From: an uncultured Nocardioides sp.
GTDB taxonomy: Bacteria > Actinomycetota > Actinomycetes > Propionibacteriales > Nocardioidaceae
NCBI RefSeq assembly: GCF_947488515.1
Contig: NZ_CANKZF010000001.1
Coordinates: 434,001 to 498,000, forward strand
DNA: 64,000 bases
Direction of reading: 5' to 3'
In this document: positions 49,030 to 57,570 of the stretch, piece after piece
How positions within the stretch are numbered: position 1 is the stretch's first letter
How the letters are laid out: the number at the start of each line of letters is the position of its first letter
The notes under the pieces: generated by a model
Told to the model about the DNA's origin: nothing
The model's input: the letters and a program-made list of their open reading frames with translations, nothing else
Databases searched by the model: none
Position numbers and translations under genes: made by a program

Positions 49030-49989
49030 TCAGGCGGTACGCCGCCGGGGTGGCGCCACGGGGATCCGCTTGAGAAAGGCGAGCCTCCCTGCGGGGGTGA
49101 ACAGCGAGTCCCGGAGAAGCCGGTGCCATCCCCGTACGCGAGTGGGGTCGTGGTCCCTCCCCAGCGACCGGTCGGCGTCCTCCAGGATCGTCACCGCCCG
49201 ATGGATGACGTCTCCCCCGGTGTACCCGCGGCGCACGAATCCCTCTCGATCGACCCGGCGGTCCCGTCGCCGGTCACCGACCCTGCGTGGTGCCTTCTCG
49301 TGTTCGTCCCCGTCGAACTCATGGAGAGCAGTCGTACCGACGACCCACAGATCGGCCTGAGCCACCAGCACTCCGTCGGCATCCACCAGCTCCCACTGTG
49401 GCTCCACGTCGATGTCGCACACGACGTGGAGCAGCCGGAGCAGCGACTCCCACAGGGACTGGGCTCGACCGTCCACCAAGGGCAGCGCCGCTCGCAGCCG
49501 CCGGCCACCCGGTCGCCGGGTCTTCGCGATCACCTCCAGCTGCTCCAGCGAGACCAGCTCGAGGAAGATCGCCGCGTCGATCAGCGCGACGGTGTCGACG
49601 ACACCGAGCCACCGCGCCGCCGCAGTGAGCGCCTCAGGGACCGTCGCGACACGCAAGCCACGCACGATGACGTGCTCCACGGGTCGGATGTGGCGGCTCG
49701 TGTGCACGCCGCTGCGCATCGGCCGCGGGTCGTCCTTGGCCAACGCGACGAAGACAGGGCATTCCTCGGGCAACGGGGGCAGCGGAACCCCGTGGACCTC
49801 GAGCGCCGTGAGTCCGGTGAAGCAGCCGACGTCGGTCATCAGGAGCTGCCACCCGGACAGGTCGTCCTCAGCCCAGGCCGGAGGATGCTCCGCCGTCTGC
49901 GAGGCACCCGCCCGCTTGTGCACGCCGTACGTCACGCGCGCCCACGTCGCTCCGCGTCGATGCCCACGCACCGCGTCCAGCTCATCCAT
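49030..49989 (-). CDS. DUF559/Vsr-type endonuclease-domain protein flanked by palindromic repeats
   Basis: The 319-residue protein has an N-terminal part (about 40-200) resembling the AbiEi-like/unknown region of abundant actinobacterial endonuclease-domain proteins (LTALEVHGVPLPPLP, RGLRVATVPEALTAAARWLG, VVDTVALIDAAIF). A C-terminal domain is PD-(D/E)xK-like: Glu in SLWESLLRLLH, EPQWELVDADGVLVAQADLW, and TALHEFDGDEHE (D...ExD). ATG 49989 is chosen; the frame is open to 50244 but only across repeats. The 3' end runs into the array upstream of erpA. Groups of the 53-bp palindrome lie on both sides, which is unusual. Its biological role is unknown. Confidence 0.75.
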   Translation of the reverse strand: MDELDAVRGHRRGATWARVTYGVHKRAGASQTAEHPPAWAEDDLSGWQLLMTDVGCFTGLTALEVHGVPLPPLPEECPVFVALAKDDPRPMRSGVHTSRHIRPVEHVIVRGLRVATVPEALTAAARWLGVVDTVALIDAAIFLELVSLEQLEVIAKTRRPGGRRLRAALPLVDGRAQSLWESLLRLLHVVCDIDVEPQWELVDADGVLVAQADLWVVGTTALHEFDGDEHEKAPRRVGDRRRDRRVDREGFVRRGYTGGDVIHRAVTILEDADRSLGRDHDPTRVRGWHRLLRDSLFTPAGRLAFLKRIPVAPPRRRTA

Positions 49990-50102
49990 GCCTCGAGGGT
50001 CATGGCACCCCCTCCGGCCGTCACGGGACCGCGACCGAACCTGTGGACAACGATCTCGAGGTCCTCGCTGTGGACGGTTGCGGGCCCGGGGTCGACGTTC
50101 GG

Positions 50103-50155
50103 GGTGGCGGCACATTGCGCAGGCTTCGCCTCTGGCCACGCGATCTGCCGCCACC
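50103..50155. repeat. 53-bp palindromic element, copy f
   Basis: Arms GGTGGCGGCACAT and ATCTGCCGCCACC (one mismatch) around a 27-nt loop. It lies upstream of the endonuclease-like gene. Confidence 0.85.
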
Positions 50156-50175
50156 CCCGCAGCGAGCGGATGGAT

Positions 50176-50228
50176 GGTGGCGGCAGGTTGCGCACGAGGA
50201 GGCCCACTGCGTGCGATCTGCCGCCACC
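50176..50228. repeat. 53-bp palindromic element, copy g
   Basis: Arms GGTGGCGGCAGGT and ATCTGCCGCCACC around a 27-nt loop in which CGCAC and GTGCG can extend the stem. It is exactly 73 bp from copy f. Confidence 0.85.
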
Positions 50229-50254
50229 CCCGGAGGCACCACAACCGGGATGCG

Positions 50255-51337
50255 TCAGCGCGACCAGGTGCGCGCGACCCGGGCGGCGAGGTCGGCGAGC
50301 GCGTCGGCGGGGGCGCTGAAGGCGCGCTCCTCGCCCACGAGGTCGACGACGGAGTACGCCGACTCGATGCCGAGGGCGCGCATCTCGCGCGAGCCGACGA
50401 GCACCTGGCCGGCGAGGGCGATGCAGGGACGGAGGGCTTCCGAGGCGACGGCGGCCACGCCGTAGGGCACCTTGCCCGCCCGGCTGGAGAAGTCGAAGGC
50501 GCCCTCGCCGGTCACGACCAGGTCGGCCGCGCGGGCCCGGTCGGCCAGGGACACCGCGGACGCGACCAGGCCGATGCCCGGCTCCCGGGAGGCGCCGAGG
50601 ACGAGGAGGGCGTAGCCGATGCCGCCTGCGGCGCCGGCGCCCTTCTCCAGGGAGGTACGCCGGTCGGTGGCGGCGGCGAAGGCCTCGAGCCACCCGTCCA
50701 CCTCGGCGATACGGTCCTCGGCGACGCCCTTCTGCGGCCCGAAGGTCTTGGTGGACCCGAAGAGCCCGGTCAGGGGGTTGTCCACGTCGCTGGCCGCGAC
50801 GAGCGTGACTCCTTCCAGCCGGGAGCGTGCCGCGGACAGGTCCACCGTCGTCACGGTCCCCAGCGGGGCTGCCCCGCCGTCGAGCACGCCGTCGGCCTGC
50901 GCGCCGAGGGCGGCCAGGACACCCGCTCCGCCGTCGTTGGTGCCGGTCCCGCCCAGGCCGACCACGACGGTGGTCGCGCCACCGGTCACCGCGGCCAGCA
51001 CCAGCTCACCCACGCCCGCGCTCGAGGCGGTCTCGACGGGCCCCGAGGACAGGTGCAGGCCGGCGGCCTGCGCGCTCTCGACGTACGCCGTCGTGCCCAC
51101 CCGCAGCACCACCGCGGGCACCGGGTCGCCATGCGGTCCGCTGACCGTCACGGCGTCGACGGATCCGCCGAGGGCGGCGTGCAGGACGTCGACGAAACCG
51201 GGGCCGCCGTCGGCCATGGGAGCGAGGTCGAGCTCGTCGTCCGGCGCGTGCCGGCGCCAGCCGGCGGCGACGGCCTCCGCGGCCTCGACCGCGGTGAGGG
51301 TGCCGGCGAACTTGTCCGGGGCGATCAGCACGCGCAT
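50255..51337 (-). CDS. Glycerate kinase (GarK/GlxK type)
   Basis: The 360-residue enzyme phosphorylates D-glycerate. The family pattern is clear: MRVLIAPDKFAGTLTAVEAAEAVAAGW, DLAPMADGGPGFVD, VVGLGGTGTNDGGAGVLAALGA, ASDVDNPLTGLFGSTKTFGPQKG, GAGAAGGIGYALLVLGA and VVTGEGAFDFSSRAGKVPYGVA. The last segment is the glycerate kinase Asp-containing active site. No glyoxylate or glucarate genes are adjacent. AAGGAT (minus, 51344-51349) ends 6 nt before the ATG. The stop lies 27 bp beyond repeat element g. Confidence 0.92.
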   Translation of the reverse strand: MRVLIAPDKFAGTLTAVEAAEAVAAGWRRHAPDDELDLAPMADGGPGFVDVLHAALGGSVDAVTVSGPHGDPVPAVVLRVGTTAYVESAQAAGLHLSSGPVETASSAGVGELVLAAVTGGATTVVVGLGGTGTNDGGAGVLAALGAQADGVLDGGAAPLGTVTTVDLSAARSRLEGVTLVAASDVDNPLTGLFGSTKTFGPQKGVAEDRIAEVDGWLEAFAAATDRRTSLEKGAGAAGGIGYALLVLGASREPGIGLVASAVSLADRARAADLVVTGEGAFDFSSRAGKVPYGVAAVASEALRPCIALAGQVLVGSREMRALGIESAYSVVDLVGEERAFSAPADALADLAARVARTWSR

Positions 51338-51378
51338 GGCTGCATCCTTGCAGCGGGTGCGTCGGGCATGCTTGCCGC

Positions 51379-51795
51379 ATGAGCCTGGAACCCATCGTCG
51401 CCGAGATCACCGTGCCGGCGACCCCGACCGAGGCCTTCGTCGGCTTCACTGCCCAGATGGGCGAGTGGTGGGACCCCCTCCTCAGCCCCGAGCCGCCCAC
51501 CTTCACCGGCATCGCCATCGACCCCAACGGGCCCCTCGCGTCCGTGCACGGCGACGAGAAGTACGTCTGGGGCCGGGTGATGAAGTGGGACCCGATCGGT
51601 CACTACACGCAGGAGCTGTGGCTCTGGCACCCCGAGGACGAGGCGACCGTGCTCGACGTCCGCTTCACCGAGAGCCCCGAGGGCTCCCAGGTGCGGCTGG
51701 TCCACAGCGGTTGGGTCCCCGGCACCGAGGACGTGCGGGAGAAGTTCACCGGCTGGGACAGCCTCCTCCAGCGCTACGCCGCGCACGTGTCGTGA
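51379..51795 (+). CDS. SRPBCC/AHSA1-like protein
   Basis: The 138-residue protein shows the START-like helix-grip pattern of AHSA1 (activator of Hsp90 ATPase homologue 1) family members: AEITVPATPTEAFVGFTAQM, GEWWDP, a GRVMKWDPIGHYTQELWLW strand pair, TVLDVRFTESPEGSQVRLVHSGW, and a C-terminal helix GWDSLLQRYAAHV. These proteins bind small hydrophobic ligands or take part in stress responses; the ligand is unknown. It overlaps the next gene by GTGA, so the two form an operon. Confidence 0.8.
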   Translation: MSLEPIVAEITVPATPTEAFVGFTAQMGEWWDPLLSPEPPTFTGIAIDPNGPLASVHGDEKYVWGRVMKWDPIGHYTQELWLWHPEDEATVLDVRFTESPEGSQVRLVHSGWVPGTEDVREKFTGWDSLLQRYAAHVS

Positions 51796-52679
51796 CCGCG
51801 CCGGTCGTCCGCCCGATGCGGCCGGAGGACCTCACGGCGTTCGCCGAGATCACTGCGACCTCGTACCACGAGGTCGACACCCGCACCCACCAGCGCGCCT
51901 GGCCCGACCCCGTACGACGCCCCGCCGCCCGCAACGGCCACTGGATCCGACGGACCGGGCAGGCGCTGGTCACCGACCCGGGAGGCTGCTGGGTGGCCGA
52001 GGTCGACGGCGAGGTGGTCGGCGGCGCGGTGTCGCGGGTCCGCGAGCTGATGTGGATCCTCGCGTCCTTCGCCGTCCGTCCCGAGCACCAGGGTCGCGGC
52101 ATCGGCACCGAGCTGATGGCGGCGGCCATGCACCACGGCCGCGGGTGCCTGCGCGGCATGTTCGCCGCCAGCGCCGACCCCGGCGCCGTACGCCGCTACC
52201 GGCTGGCCGGCTTCGACCTGCACCCGCAGATGATGCTCACCGGGGTGGTCGACCGGAGCGCGATCCCGGTGGTGGACCGGGTCCGCGTGGGCACGGCCGC
52301 CGACGTGGACCTGATGGACTCCGTCGACCGCCGCACGCGCGGCGCGGCCCACCTCGGTGACCACGATCTGCTGCTCGCCCAGTTCAGGCTGGTGGTGACC
52401 GACCACTCGACCGGATCGGGCTACGCCTATGTCGACGACGACGGCTCGCCGGTGCTGGTGGCGGCCACCAACCGACGTACGGCGTCGGGGCTCATGTGGG
52501 AGGCGCTGGCGTCCTCGTCACCGGGCACGCAGGTGTCGGTCCACCACGTCACGGCGGCCAACGCGTGGGCGCTCGACGTCGGGCTGGCCGCGCGGATGGC
52601 GATCTACACCAACGGCTACCTGTGCCTGCGACAGATGAAGCCGCCGGCGCCCTACCTGCACCACGGCTCGCTGCTCTAG
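51792..52679 (+). CDS. GNAT-family acetyltransferase, tandem-domain type
   Basis: The 295-residue protein has a full N-terminal GNAT domain with the acetyl-CoA loop VRPEHQGRGIGTELMAAAM (Q-x-x-G-x-G/A) and AVRRYRLAGFDLHP, followed by a second, degenerate GNAT-like half (about 165-295, with YAYVDDDGSPVLVAATNRR) that lacks the loop. Tandem GNAT proteins of this kind are common in actinobacteria; substrates cannot be told from sequence. GTG 51792 overlaps the SRPBCC stop. Confidence 0.82.
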   Translation: MTAPVVRPMRPEDLTAFAEITATSYHEVDTRTHQRAWPDPVRRPAARNGHWIRRTGQALVTDPGGCWVAEVDGEVVGGAVSRVRELMWILASFAVRPEHQGRGIGTELMAAAMHHGRGCLRGMFAASADPGAVRRYRLAGFDLHPQMMLTGVVDRSAIPVVDRVRVGTAADVDLMDSVDRRTRGAAHLGDHDLLLAQFRLVVTDHSTGSGYAYVDDDGSPVLVAATNRRTASGLMWEALASSSPGTQVSVHHVTAANAWALDVGLAARMAIYTNGYLCLRQMKPPAPYLHHGSLL

Positions 52680-52703
52680 CCCGACGAGCCGTCGGGCGGC
52701 GCG

Positions 52704-53930
52704 TCAGGTCGCCGAGCCCGGCTCCAGGCGTGCGCCTGCGGCCACGGTGCCGGAGACCCGGGAGTCGCGGCCGACGAGCACGAGGTCGTCGTCGTGGGCC
52801 AGGCGCCGCGACGGCTCCGCGCCGACCCGTGACTTCGCAAGCACCTCGGAGCGCTCGTCGAGGACGGCGGTGCGCACCACCGATCCCGCACGGATGACGC
52901 AGTCCTCCATCACCACGCTGTCGTGGACCTCCGCGCCCTTCTCCACCACGACGCCGGGACCCAGCACGCTGCCCGTGACGAGGCCGGCGACGTCCGACCC
53001 CGGGGACAGCATCGAGTCGCGGCACTCCCCCGACGCCCGGACGCGGGCGGCGGGACGGTCGGGCCAGTGCGAGATGACCGGCCGGCCGGGGTGGTCGAAG
53101 ACGTCGACCCGTCCGGCGAGCAGGTCACGGTGGGACTGCAGGTAGAGGCTCGGCTGGCCGACGTCGCGCCAGTAGCCGGTCAACGGGACCGCAACGGTCT
53201 TCCCGGTCTCCACGAGGCGCGGGAGGAGGTGCTCGCCGAAGTCGCCGATGCCGCTGTCGTCGTCGTCGGCCTCCGCCGACAGCTCGCGCCGGAGGTCGCG
53301 CAGCGTCGCCAGCAGCGCCTCGGTGTCGTAGAGGAAGATCTCGGTCGCGACGGTGCCCGCCGAGGGCCGTGACGGCTTGTGCTCCACACCGGTGACGGTG
53401 CCATCACGCCCGGCGAGGACGACGACGTTGTCCGAGGCGTCCTTCTTGGTGACCTGGCTGGTCAGCACGGTGGCCACGCGGCCGGCGGCCACGTGCTCCT
53501 CGACCACGGGCGCGAGGTCCATGTTGAAGACGTGGTCGGCGCTGCACACCACGAGCGTGCGCGCACCGAACGCCTCGAGGTCGGCCGACATCCGCAGCAG
53601 CAGGTCCCCGTTGCCGTGGGCGAAGCCGCTCTCGGTCGCGGGTCCGGTGCCGGTCTGCGGGACGATGCGGCGGAAGCCGCCGCGGTTGCGGTCCAGGCTC
53701 CACGGTCGACCACCGGACAAGTAGTCGTCGATCGAGGTCACCTGGTACTCCAGGGACACCCACACGTCGGCCAGGTCGGCGTGCACGAGCCCCGAGAGGG
53801 CGAAGTCGATCAGCCGGTGCACCCCGCCATAGGGCAGCGCGGGCTTGGCCCGTTCGCGCGTCAGCACGTCCATCCGGGACCCCTGGCCCCCGGCCTGCAC
53901 CAGGGCAAGCACCTCACCGCGTCGCGTCAT
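52704..53930 (-). CDS. GlgC-like sugar-phosphate nucleotidyltransferase, divergent
   Basis: The 408-residue protein has the N-terminal nucleotidyltransferase pattern VLALVQAGGQGSRMDVLTRERAKPALPYGG and HRLIDFALSGLVHADLADV, an acidic metal site in VVCSADHVFNMDL, and a left-handed beta-helix C-terminus (SVLGPGVVVEKGAEVHDSVVMEDCVIRAGSVVRTAVLDE). It resembles glucose-1-phosphate adenylyltransferase, but the usual LAGG-x-GTRL loop reads VQAGGQGSRM, so the sugar or nucleotide could differ. No glycogen genes are adjacent. CATGCT (minus, 53937-53942) ends 6 nt before ATG 53930, the preferred start. Confidence 0.85.
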   Translation of the reverse strand: MTRRGEVLALVQAGGQGSRMDVLTRERAKPALPYGGVHRLIDFALSGLVHADLADVWVSLEYQVTSIDDYLSGGRPWSLDRNRGGFRRIVPQTGTGPATESGFAHGNGDLLLRMSADLEAFGARTLVVCSADHVFNMDLAPVVEEHVAAGRVATVLTSQVTKKDASDNVVVLAGRDGTVTGVEHKPSRPSAGTVATEIFLYDTEALLATLRDLRRELSAEADDDDSGIGDFGEHLLPRLVETGKTVAVPLTGYWRDVGQPSLYLQSHRDLLAGRVDVFDHPGRPVISHWPDRPAARVRASGECRDSMLSPGSDVAGLVTGSVLGPGVVVEKGAEVHDSVVMEDCVIRAGSVVRTAVLDERSEVLAKSRVGAEPSRRLAHDDDLVLVGRDSRVSGTVAAGARLEPGSAT

Positions 53931-53985
53931 GGCCGAAGCATGGCACCCGGGGTGAACTGTCCGGGCCCCCTCATAGGATGAAGGA

Positions 53986-55170
53986 ATGAGCCTCGTCGAC
54001 CTGCCGCTCCTCCCCCTCGGCAAGGGCCGCGACCTCGACGCCGAGCGCGGCGTGGAGTGTCCCGGCGACCTGCCGGCGGCGTCCGACCCCGACCTCGTCG
54101 CCCGGGCGCGCGCGGCCAAGGAGGCGCTGGGCGAGCGGGTCTTCGTCCTCGGCCACCACTACCAGCGCGACGAGGTCATCCAGTTCGCCGACGTCACCGG
54201 CGACTCCTTCAAGCTCGCCCGCGACGCGGCCGCACGCCCCGCCGCGGAGTTCATCGTCTTCTGCGGTGTCCACTTCATGGCCGAGTCCGCCGACATCCTC
54301 ACCTCACCGAGCCAGCAGGTGGTCCTCCCCGACCTCGCCGCCGGTTGCTCGATGGCCGACATGGCCCGTCTGCGCCAGGTCGAGGACGCCTGGGACGCGA
54401 TGGCCGACGCGGGCATCCAGGACTCCGTGGTCCCGGTGACCTACATGAACTCCAGCGCCGACATCAAGGCGTTCTGCGGGCGCAACGGCGGAGTCGTCTG
54501 CACCTCGTCCAACGCCGACGTCGCGCTGGACTGGGCGTTCGCCCAGAAGGCCGATCTCGGCGAGGGAGCCAAGGTGCTCTTCCTGCCCGACCAGCACCTC
54601 GGTCGCAACACCGCGGTGCTCCAGATGGGCATCGGCCTCGACGAGTGCGTCGTGTGGGACCCGTTGCAGCCCGGCGGCGGCCTGACCGCCGACGAGCTCC
54701 GGAAGGCGCGGATGATCCTGTGGAAGGGTCACTGCTCGGTGCACGGCCGCTTCTCCGAGGACGTCGTCGACGAGCTGCGCGTCAAGCACCCCGGCATCAA
54801 CGTGCTGGTCCACCCCGAGTGCAAGCACGAGGTCGTGCTCAAGGCCGACCTGGTCGGCTCCACCGAGTTCATCATCAAGACCATCGAGGCCGCCGAGCCC
54901 GGCACGGTCTGGGCCATCGGCACCGAGCTCAACCTGGTGAAGCGTCTCGCCGACGCCCACCCCGACAAGACGATCGTCTTCCTCGACCGCAACGTCTGCT
55001 ACTGCTCGACGATGAACCGCATCGACCTCCCGCACCTGGTCTGGGCCCTCGAGAGCCTGGTCGCCGGCACCGTGGTCAACCGGATCAGCGTCGACCCCGA
55101 CACCGAGGCCGACGCGCTCGTGGCGCTCCAGCGGATGCTCGACCTGCCCGGCAAGTCGCACCGCGACTGA
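53986..55170 (+). CDS. nadA: Quinolinate synthase A
   Basis: The 394-residue enzyme condenses iminoaspartate with dihydroxyacetone phosphate to quinolinate in NAD synthesis, using a 4Fe-4S cluster. Conserved segments are FVLGHHYQRDEVIQFAD, IVFCGVHFMAESADIL (Cys), SVVPVTYMNSSADIKAF, GGVVCTSSNA (Cys), FLPDQHLGRN, WKGHCSVHGRF and VLVHPECKHEVV (Cys). A late pair CYC is in DRNVCYCSTMNRIDL. nadB and nadC are not in this window. TAGGAT (53974-53979) ends 6 nt before the ATG, so a leaderless message is likely. Confidence 0.96.
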   Translation: MSLVDLPLLPLGKGRDLDAERGVECPGDLPAASDPDLVARARAAKEALGERVFVLGHHYQRDEVIQFADVTGDSFKLARDAAARPAAEFIVFCGVHFMAESADILTSPSQQVVLPDLAAGCSMADMARLRQVEDAWDAMADAGIQDSVVPVTYMNSSADIKAFCGRNGGVVCTSSNADVALDWAFAQKADLGEGAKVLFLPDQHLGRNTAVLQMGIGLDECVVWDPLQPGGGLTADELRKARMILWKGHCSVHGRFSEDVVDELRVKHPGINVLVHPECKHEVVLKADLVGSTEFIIKTIEAAEPGTVWAIGTELNLVKRLADAHPDKTIVFLDRNVCYCSTMNRIDLPHLVWALESLVAGTVVNRISVDPDTEADALVALQRMLDLPGKSHRD

Positions 55171-55187
55171 GCGACCCGGGCGCGACG

Positions 55188-56372
55188 ATGGCACGACGGC
55201 GGATCAGCGACTCCGAGCGCCGCAGCCGGATCGCCGTACGACACGCGCTGGCGCCGGACCACCGGCTGACCGACGTCACCGCCGTCACCCGCGCGATGAC
55301 GGTCCTGCACGCCACCGAGGCAGCCACCGTGCACCTCGCGGTCGCCGCCCGCGCCGAGGGCGTCAAGCCCGAGGACGTCGACGCGGAGCTGTACGACGCC
55401 CGGTCGGTGGTGAAGCAGCTCGCGATGCGACGGACGCTGTTCGTCTTTCCACGTGAGCTGCTGCCCGCGGCGTGGGGCAGCGCCTCGGCACGAGTGGCGA
55501 CCTCGGAGCGCAAGCGGATCGCCAAGGCGATCGCCGCCGGCGGCATCGCCCCTGACGGGGAGGCGTGGCTCGACGCCGCCCGGGACGCGACGCTCGCCCG
55601 CCTGGGTGAAGGGCCGGCGACCACCGCCGAGCTGCGGGCCGAGGTCCCGGAGCTGGCCGGGATGGTCGGTGGCACCACCGACAAGACGTGGGACCGACCC
55701 GTGTCGGTCGCCCCCTGGGTGCTCACCCACCTCGGCCTTGAGGGCAAGGCCCTGCGCGGGCGCAACGCCGGGCACTGGCGCCTCAACAAGCCGACCTGGA
55801 CGACCGCCGAGGACTGGCTGGGCGTCGTGGACGAGCCGCTCGGGCAGGACCCCGGCTACGCCGCGCTGGTGGACCGGTGGCTGAGCACCTTCGGACCCGG
55901 CAATGCGACCGACATCCAGTGGTGGTTGGGGTCGACCAAGACCGCCGTCAGCCGCGCACTGGCCGACGTGGGCGCCGTCGAGGTCGACCTCGACGACGGC
56001 ACGACGGGCTGGGTCCACCCCGCCGACGAGGACACCGGACCCGTCGAGCCGTGGGCGGCGCTCCTGCCGACGCTCGACCCCACGGTGATGGGCTGGAAGT
56101 CGCGCGGCTTCTACCTCGCCCCGGAGCACGTCCCCTACCTCTTCGACACCAACGGCAACGCCGGCACCACCGCGTGGTGGGACGGCCGCATCGTGGGCTG
56201 CTGGGTCCAGGACGAGGAGGGGGTGGTGCGGCTGTCCCTGCTCGAGGACGTCGGACCCGACGGGCTCGCCGCCCTCGATCTCGAGGCGCAGCGGCTCACA
56301 GCCTGGCTCGACGGCACCGTGATCGGCAACGTCTACGCCTCGCGGCAGATGAAGCAGGCCAAGCTGCCCTGA
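55188..56372 (+). CDS. Winged-helix DNA-binding (YcaQ/AlkX-like) family protein
   Basis: The 394-residue protein belongs to the winged-helix DNA-binding domain family near YcaQ/AlkZ: an N-terminal helix-rich part (SIAVRHALA-type start, RRTLFVFPRELLPAAW), a wHTH-like centre (TTAELRAEVPELAGMV), and the conserved LLPTLDPTVMGWKSRGFYL and NGNAGTTAWWDGRIVGCW at the C-terminus. Related proteins include alkyl-DNA glycosylases that unhook interstrand cross-links. Catalytic residues of AlkZ (QxQ) are not clearly found, so glycosylase activity is unproven. ATG 55188 lies 17 bp after nadA. Confidence 0.75.
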   Translation: MARRRISDSERRSRIAVRHALAPDHRLTDVTAVTRAMTVLHATEAATVHLAVAARAEGVKPEDVDAELYDARSVVKQLAMRRTLFVFPRELLPAAWGSASARVATSERKRIAKAIAAGGIAPDGEAWLDAARDATLARLGEGPATTAELRAEVPELAGMVGGTTDKTWDRPVSVAPWVLTHLGLEGKALRGRNAGHWRLNKPTWTTAEDWLGVVDEPLGQDPGYAALVDRWLSTFGPGNATDIQWWLGSTKTAVSRALADVGAVEVDLDDGTTGWVHPADEDTGPVEPWAALLPTLDPTVMGWKSRGFYLAPEHVPYLFDTNGNAGTTAWWDGRIVGCWVQDEEGVVRLSLLEDVGPDGLAALDLEAQRLTAWLDGTVIGNVYASRQMKQAKLP

Positions 56373-56400
56373 CCCCGGGCGCGACCGGCGCGGGACGCGC

Positions 56401-57570
56401 TCAGGCGTCGGCGCGAGGCAGCTCGAACCAGAACACGGCTCCGCCGCCCTCGCGGTCCTCGACGCCCATCTGGCCGCCGTGGGCCTCGACGATCCGGCGA
56501 CACGTCGCCAGCCCGATGCCCGAGCCCTCGACGGTCTTGTCGAGGCGCGCCAGGGGCGCGAAGACCCGCTCGCGCTTCTCCTCCGGGACCCCGCGGCCCC
56601 GGTCGCGCACCTCGACGCGGTGGTGCCCGTCGATCGGCATCGAGTCGACCTCGACGTCGGGCTGCTCGCCCGCGGCGGTGAACTTCGCCGCGTTGTCGAC
56701 GAGGTTCATCAGCACCGACCGCAGCTGGCCGGCGTCCCCGCGCACCAGCGGCAGCTCGCCCACGCCCACCTGCTCGCGGGGGATCCGACCGGCGAGGTCG
56801 TCGAGCGCCGACTGCATCTCCACGGCGAGGTCGACGACGTCGTCGCCCGGGGCCTGGCCCTGCTGCGCGAACTCCAGCAGGTTGTTGATCAGGTCGGTCA
56901 TCCGGTCCACGCCGCGGCGCGCGCGGGCCAGGGTGTCGAGCTGGTCGGGCTCCTCGATGTCGAGCTCGAGCGTCTCGAGCGACAGCGAGATGGACGTCAG
57001 CGGGTTCTTGAGGTCGTGGCTGACCTGTCCGGCGAACTGGGCGAGGCGCTCGTTGGAGGTGCTGAGGCGGGCGTTGGCCGCGCCGAGGCGGCGCGAGGCG
57101 AGCTCGAGCTCGAGGACGTCCACCACGCGGTCGGCGAGCTGCGCCAGGCCCCGGGCCGCCTCGGGCGTCACCTCGTGGGACCGGTCGTCGAAGACGCAGA
57201 GGGTGCCGATCGTGACACCGGCGGGCGTCGTGAGCGGGTGGGAGCCGTAGTACTTCACGTCGGCGAGCTCGCCGGTCGTCCACGGGTTGTGGGCGAAGCG
57301 CACGTCGTCACCGGCGTCCTCGAGCATGATCGGCGTGCCGCTCTCCACCACGAGCCGGCACATCGAGTGGTCGATCGGCGAGTCCGCGCCGTCGAAGCCG
57401 GCCGTCGCGACCTGGTGCTGCGAGTGGGAGCTCAGCAGGTTGACGGCGGCGAAGGGCACCCCCGCGACCTGGGCGGCGAGCTGCACGAGGGAGTCGAGCT
57501 CGCGGCGCGGCGCACCGTCGAGGACGTCGTACGCCGCGATCGAGCGGTCGCGTGCCTCCGCGTCCGTCAC
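56401..57570 (-). CDS. GAF-domain sensor histidine kinase in the psp operon
   Basis: The 389-residue soluble kinase has an N-terminal GAF domain (about 20-165, with IDHSMCRLVVESGTPIMLED and TIGTLCVFD), a HisKA H-box GQVSHDLKNPLTSISLSLE and a HATPase_c domain (LMNLVDNAAKFT N-box, VRDRGRGVPEE G1, GSGIGLATCRRIVEAHGG G2). There are no membrane segments. No response regulator gene is adjacent. Its GTG overlaps the stop of pspAB (GTGA), so it is translationally coupled to the PspA-type envelope stress operon. It may sense stress-linked ligand or redox changes through GAF; this is inference. Confidence 0.87.
   Translation of the reverse strand: MTDAEARDRSIAAYDVLDGAPRRELDSLVQLAAQVAGVPFAAVNLLSSHSQHQVATAGFDGADSPIDHSMCRLVVESGTPIMLEDAGDDVRFAHNPWTTGELADVKYYGSHPLTTPAGVTIGTLCVFDDRSHEVTPEAARGLAQLADRVVDVLELELASRRLGAANARLSTSNERLAQFAGQVSHDLKNPLTSISLSLETLELDIEEPDQLDTLARARRGVDRMTDLINNLLEFAQQGQAPGDDVVDLAVEMQSALDDLAGRIPREQVGVGELPLVRGDAGQLRSVLMNLVDNAAKFTAAGEQPDVEVDSMPIDGHHRVEVRDRGRGVPEEKRERVFAPLARLDKTVEGSGIGLATCRRIVEAHGGQMGVEDREGGGAVFWFELPRADA

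Noticed and set aside
48757..49061. CRISPR array
   Set aside because: The regular 73-bp period suggested it, but the conserved parts are inverted arms rather than a direct 24-40-bp repeat, two spacers are identical, the other group has only two units, and no cas gene is present.
49030..50244. A 404-residue form of the endonuclease-like protein
   Set aside because: The extra 85 N-terminal codons run through repeat elements f and g and their spacers and have no protein character; ATG 49989 fits the domain start.
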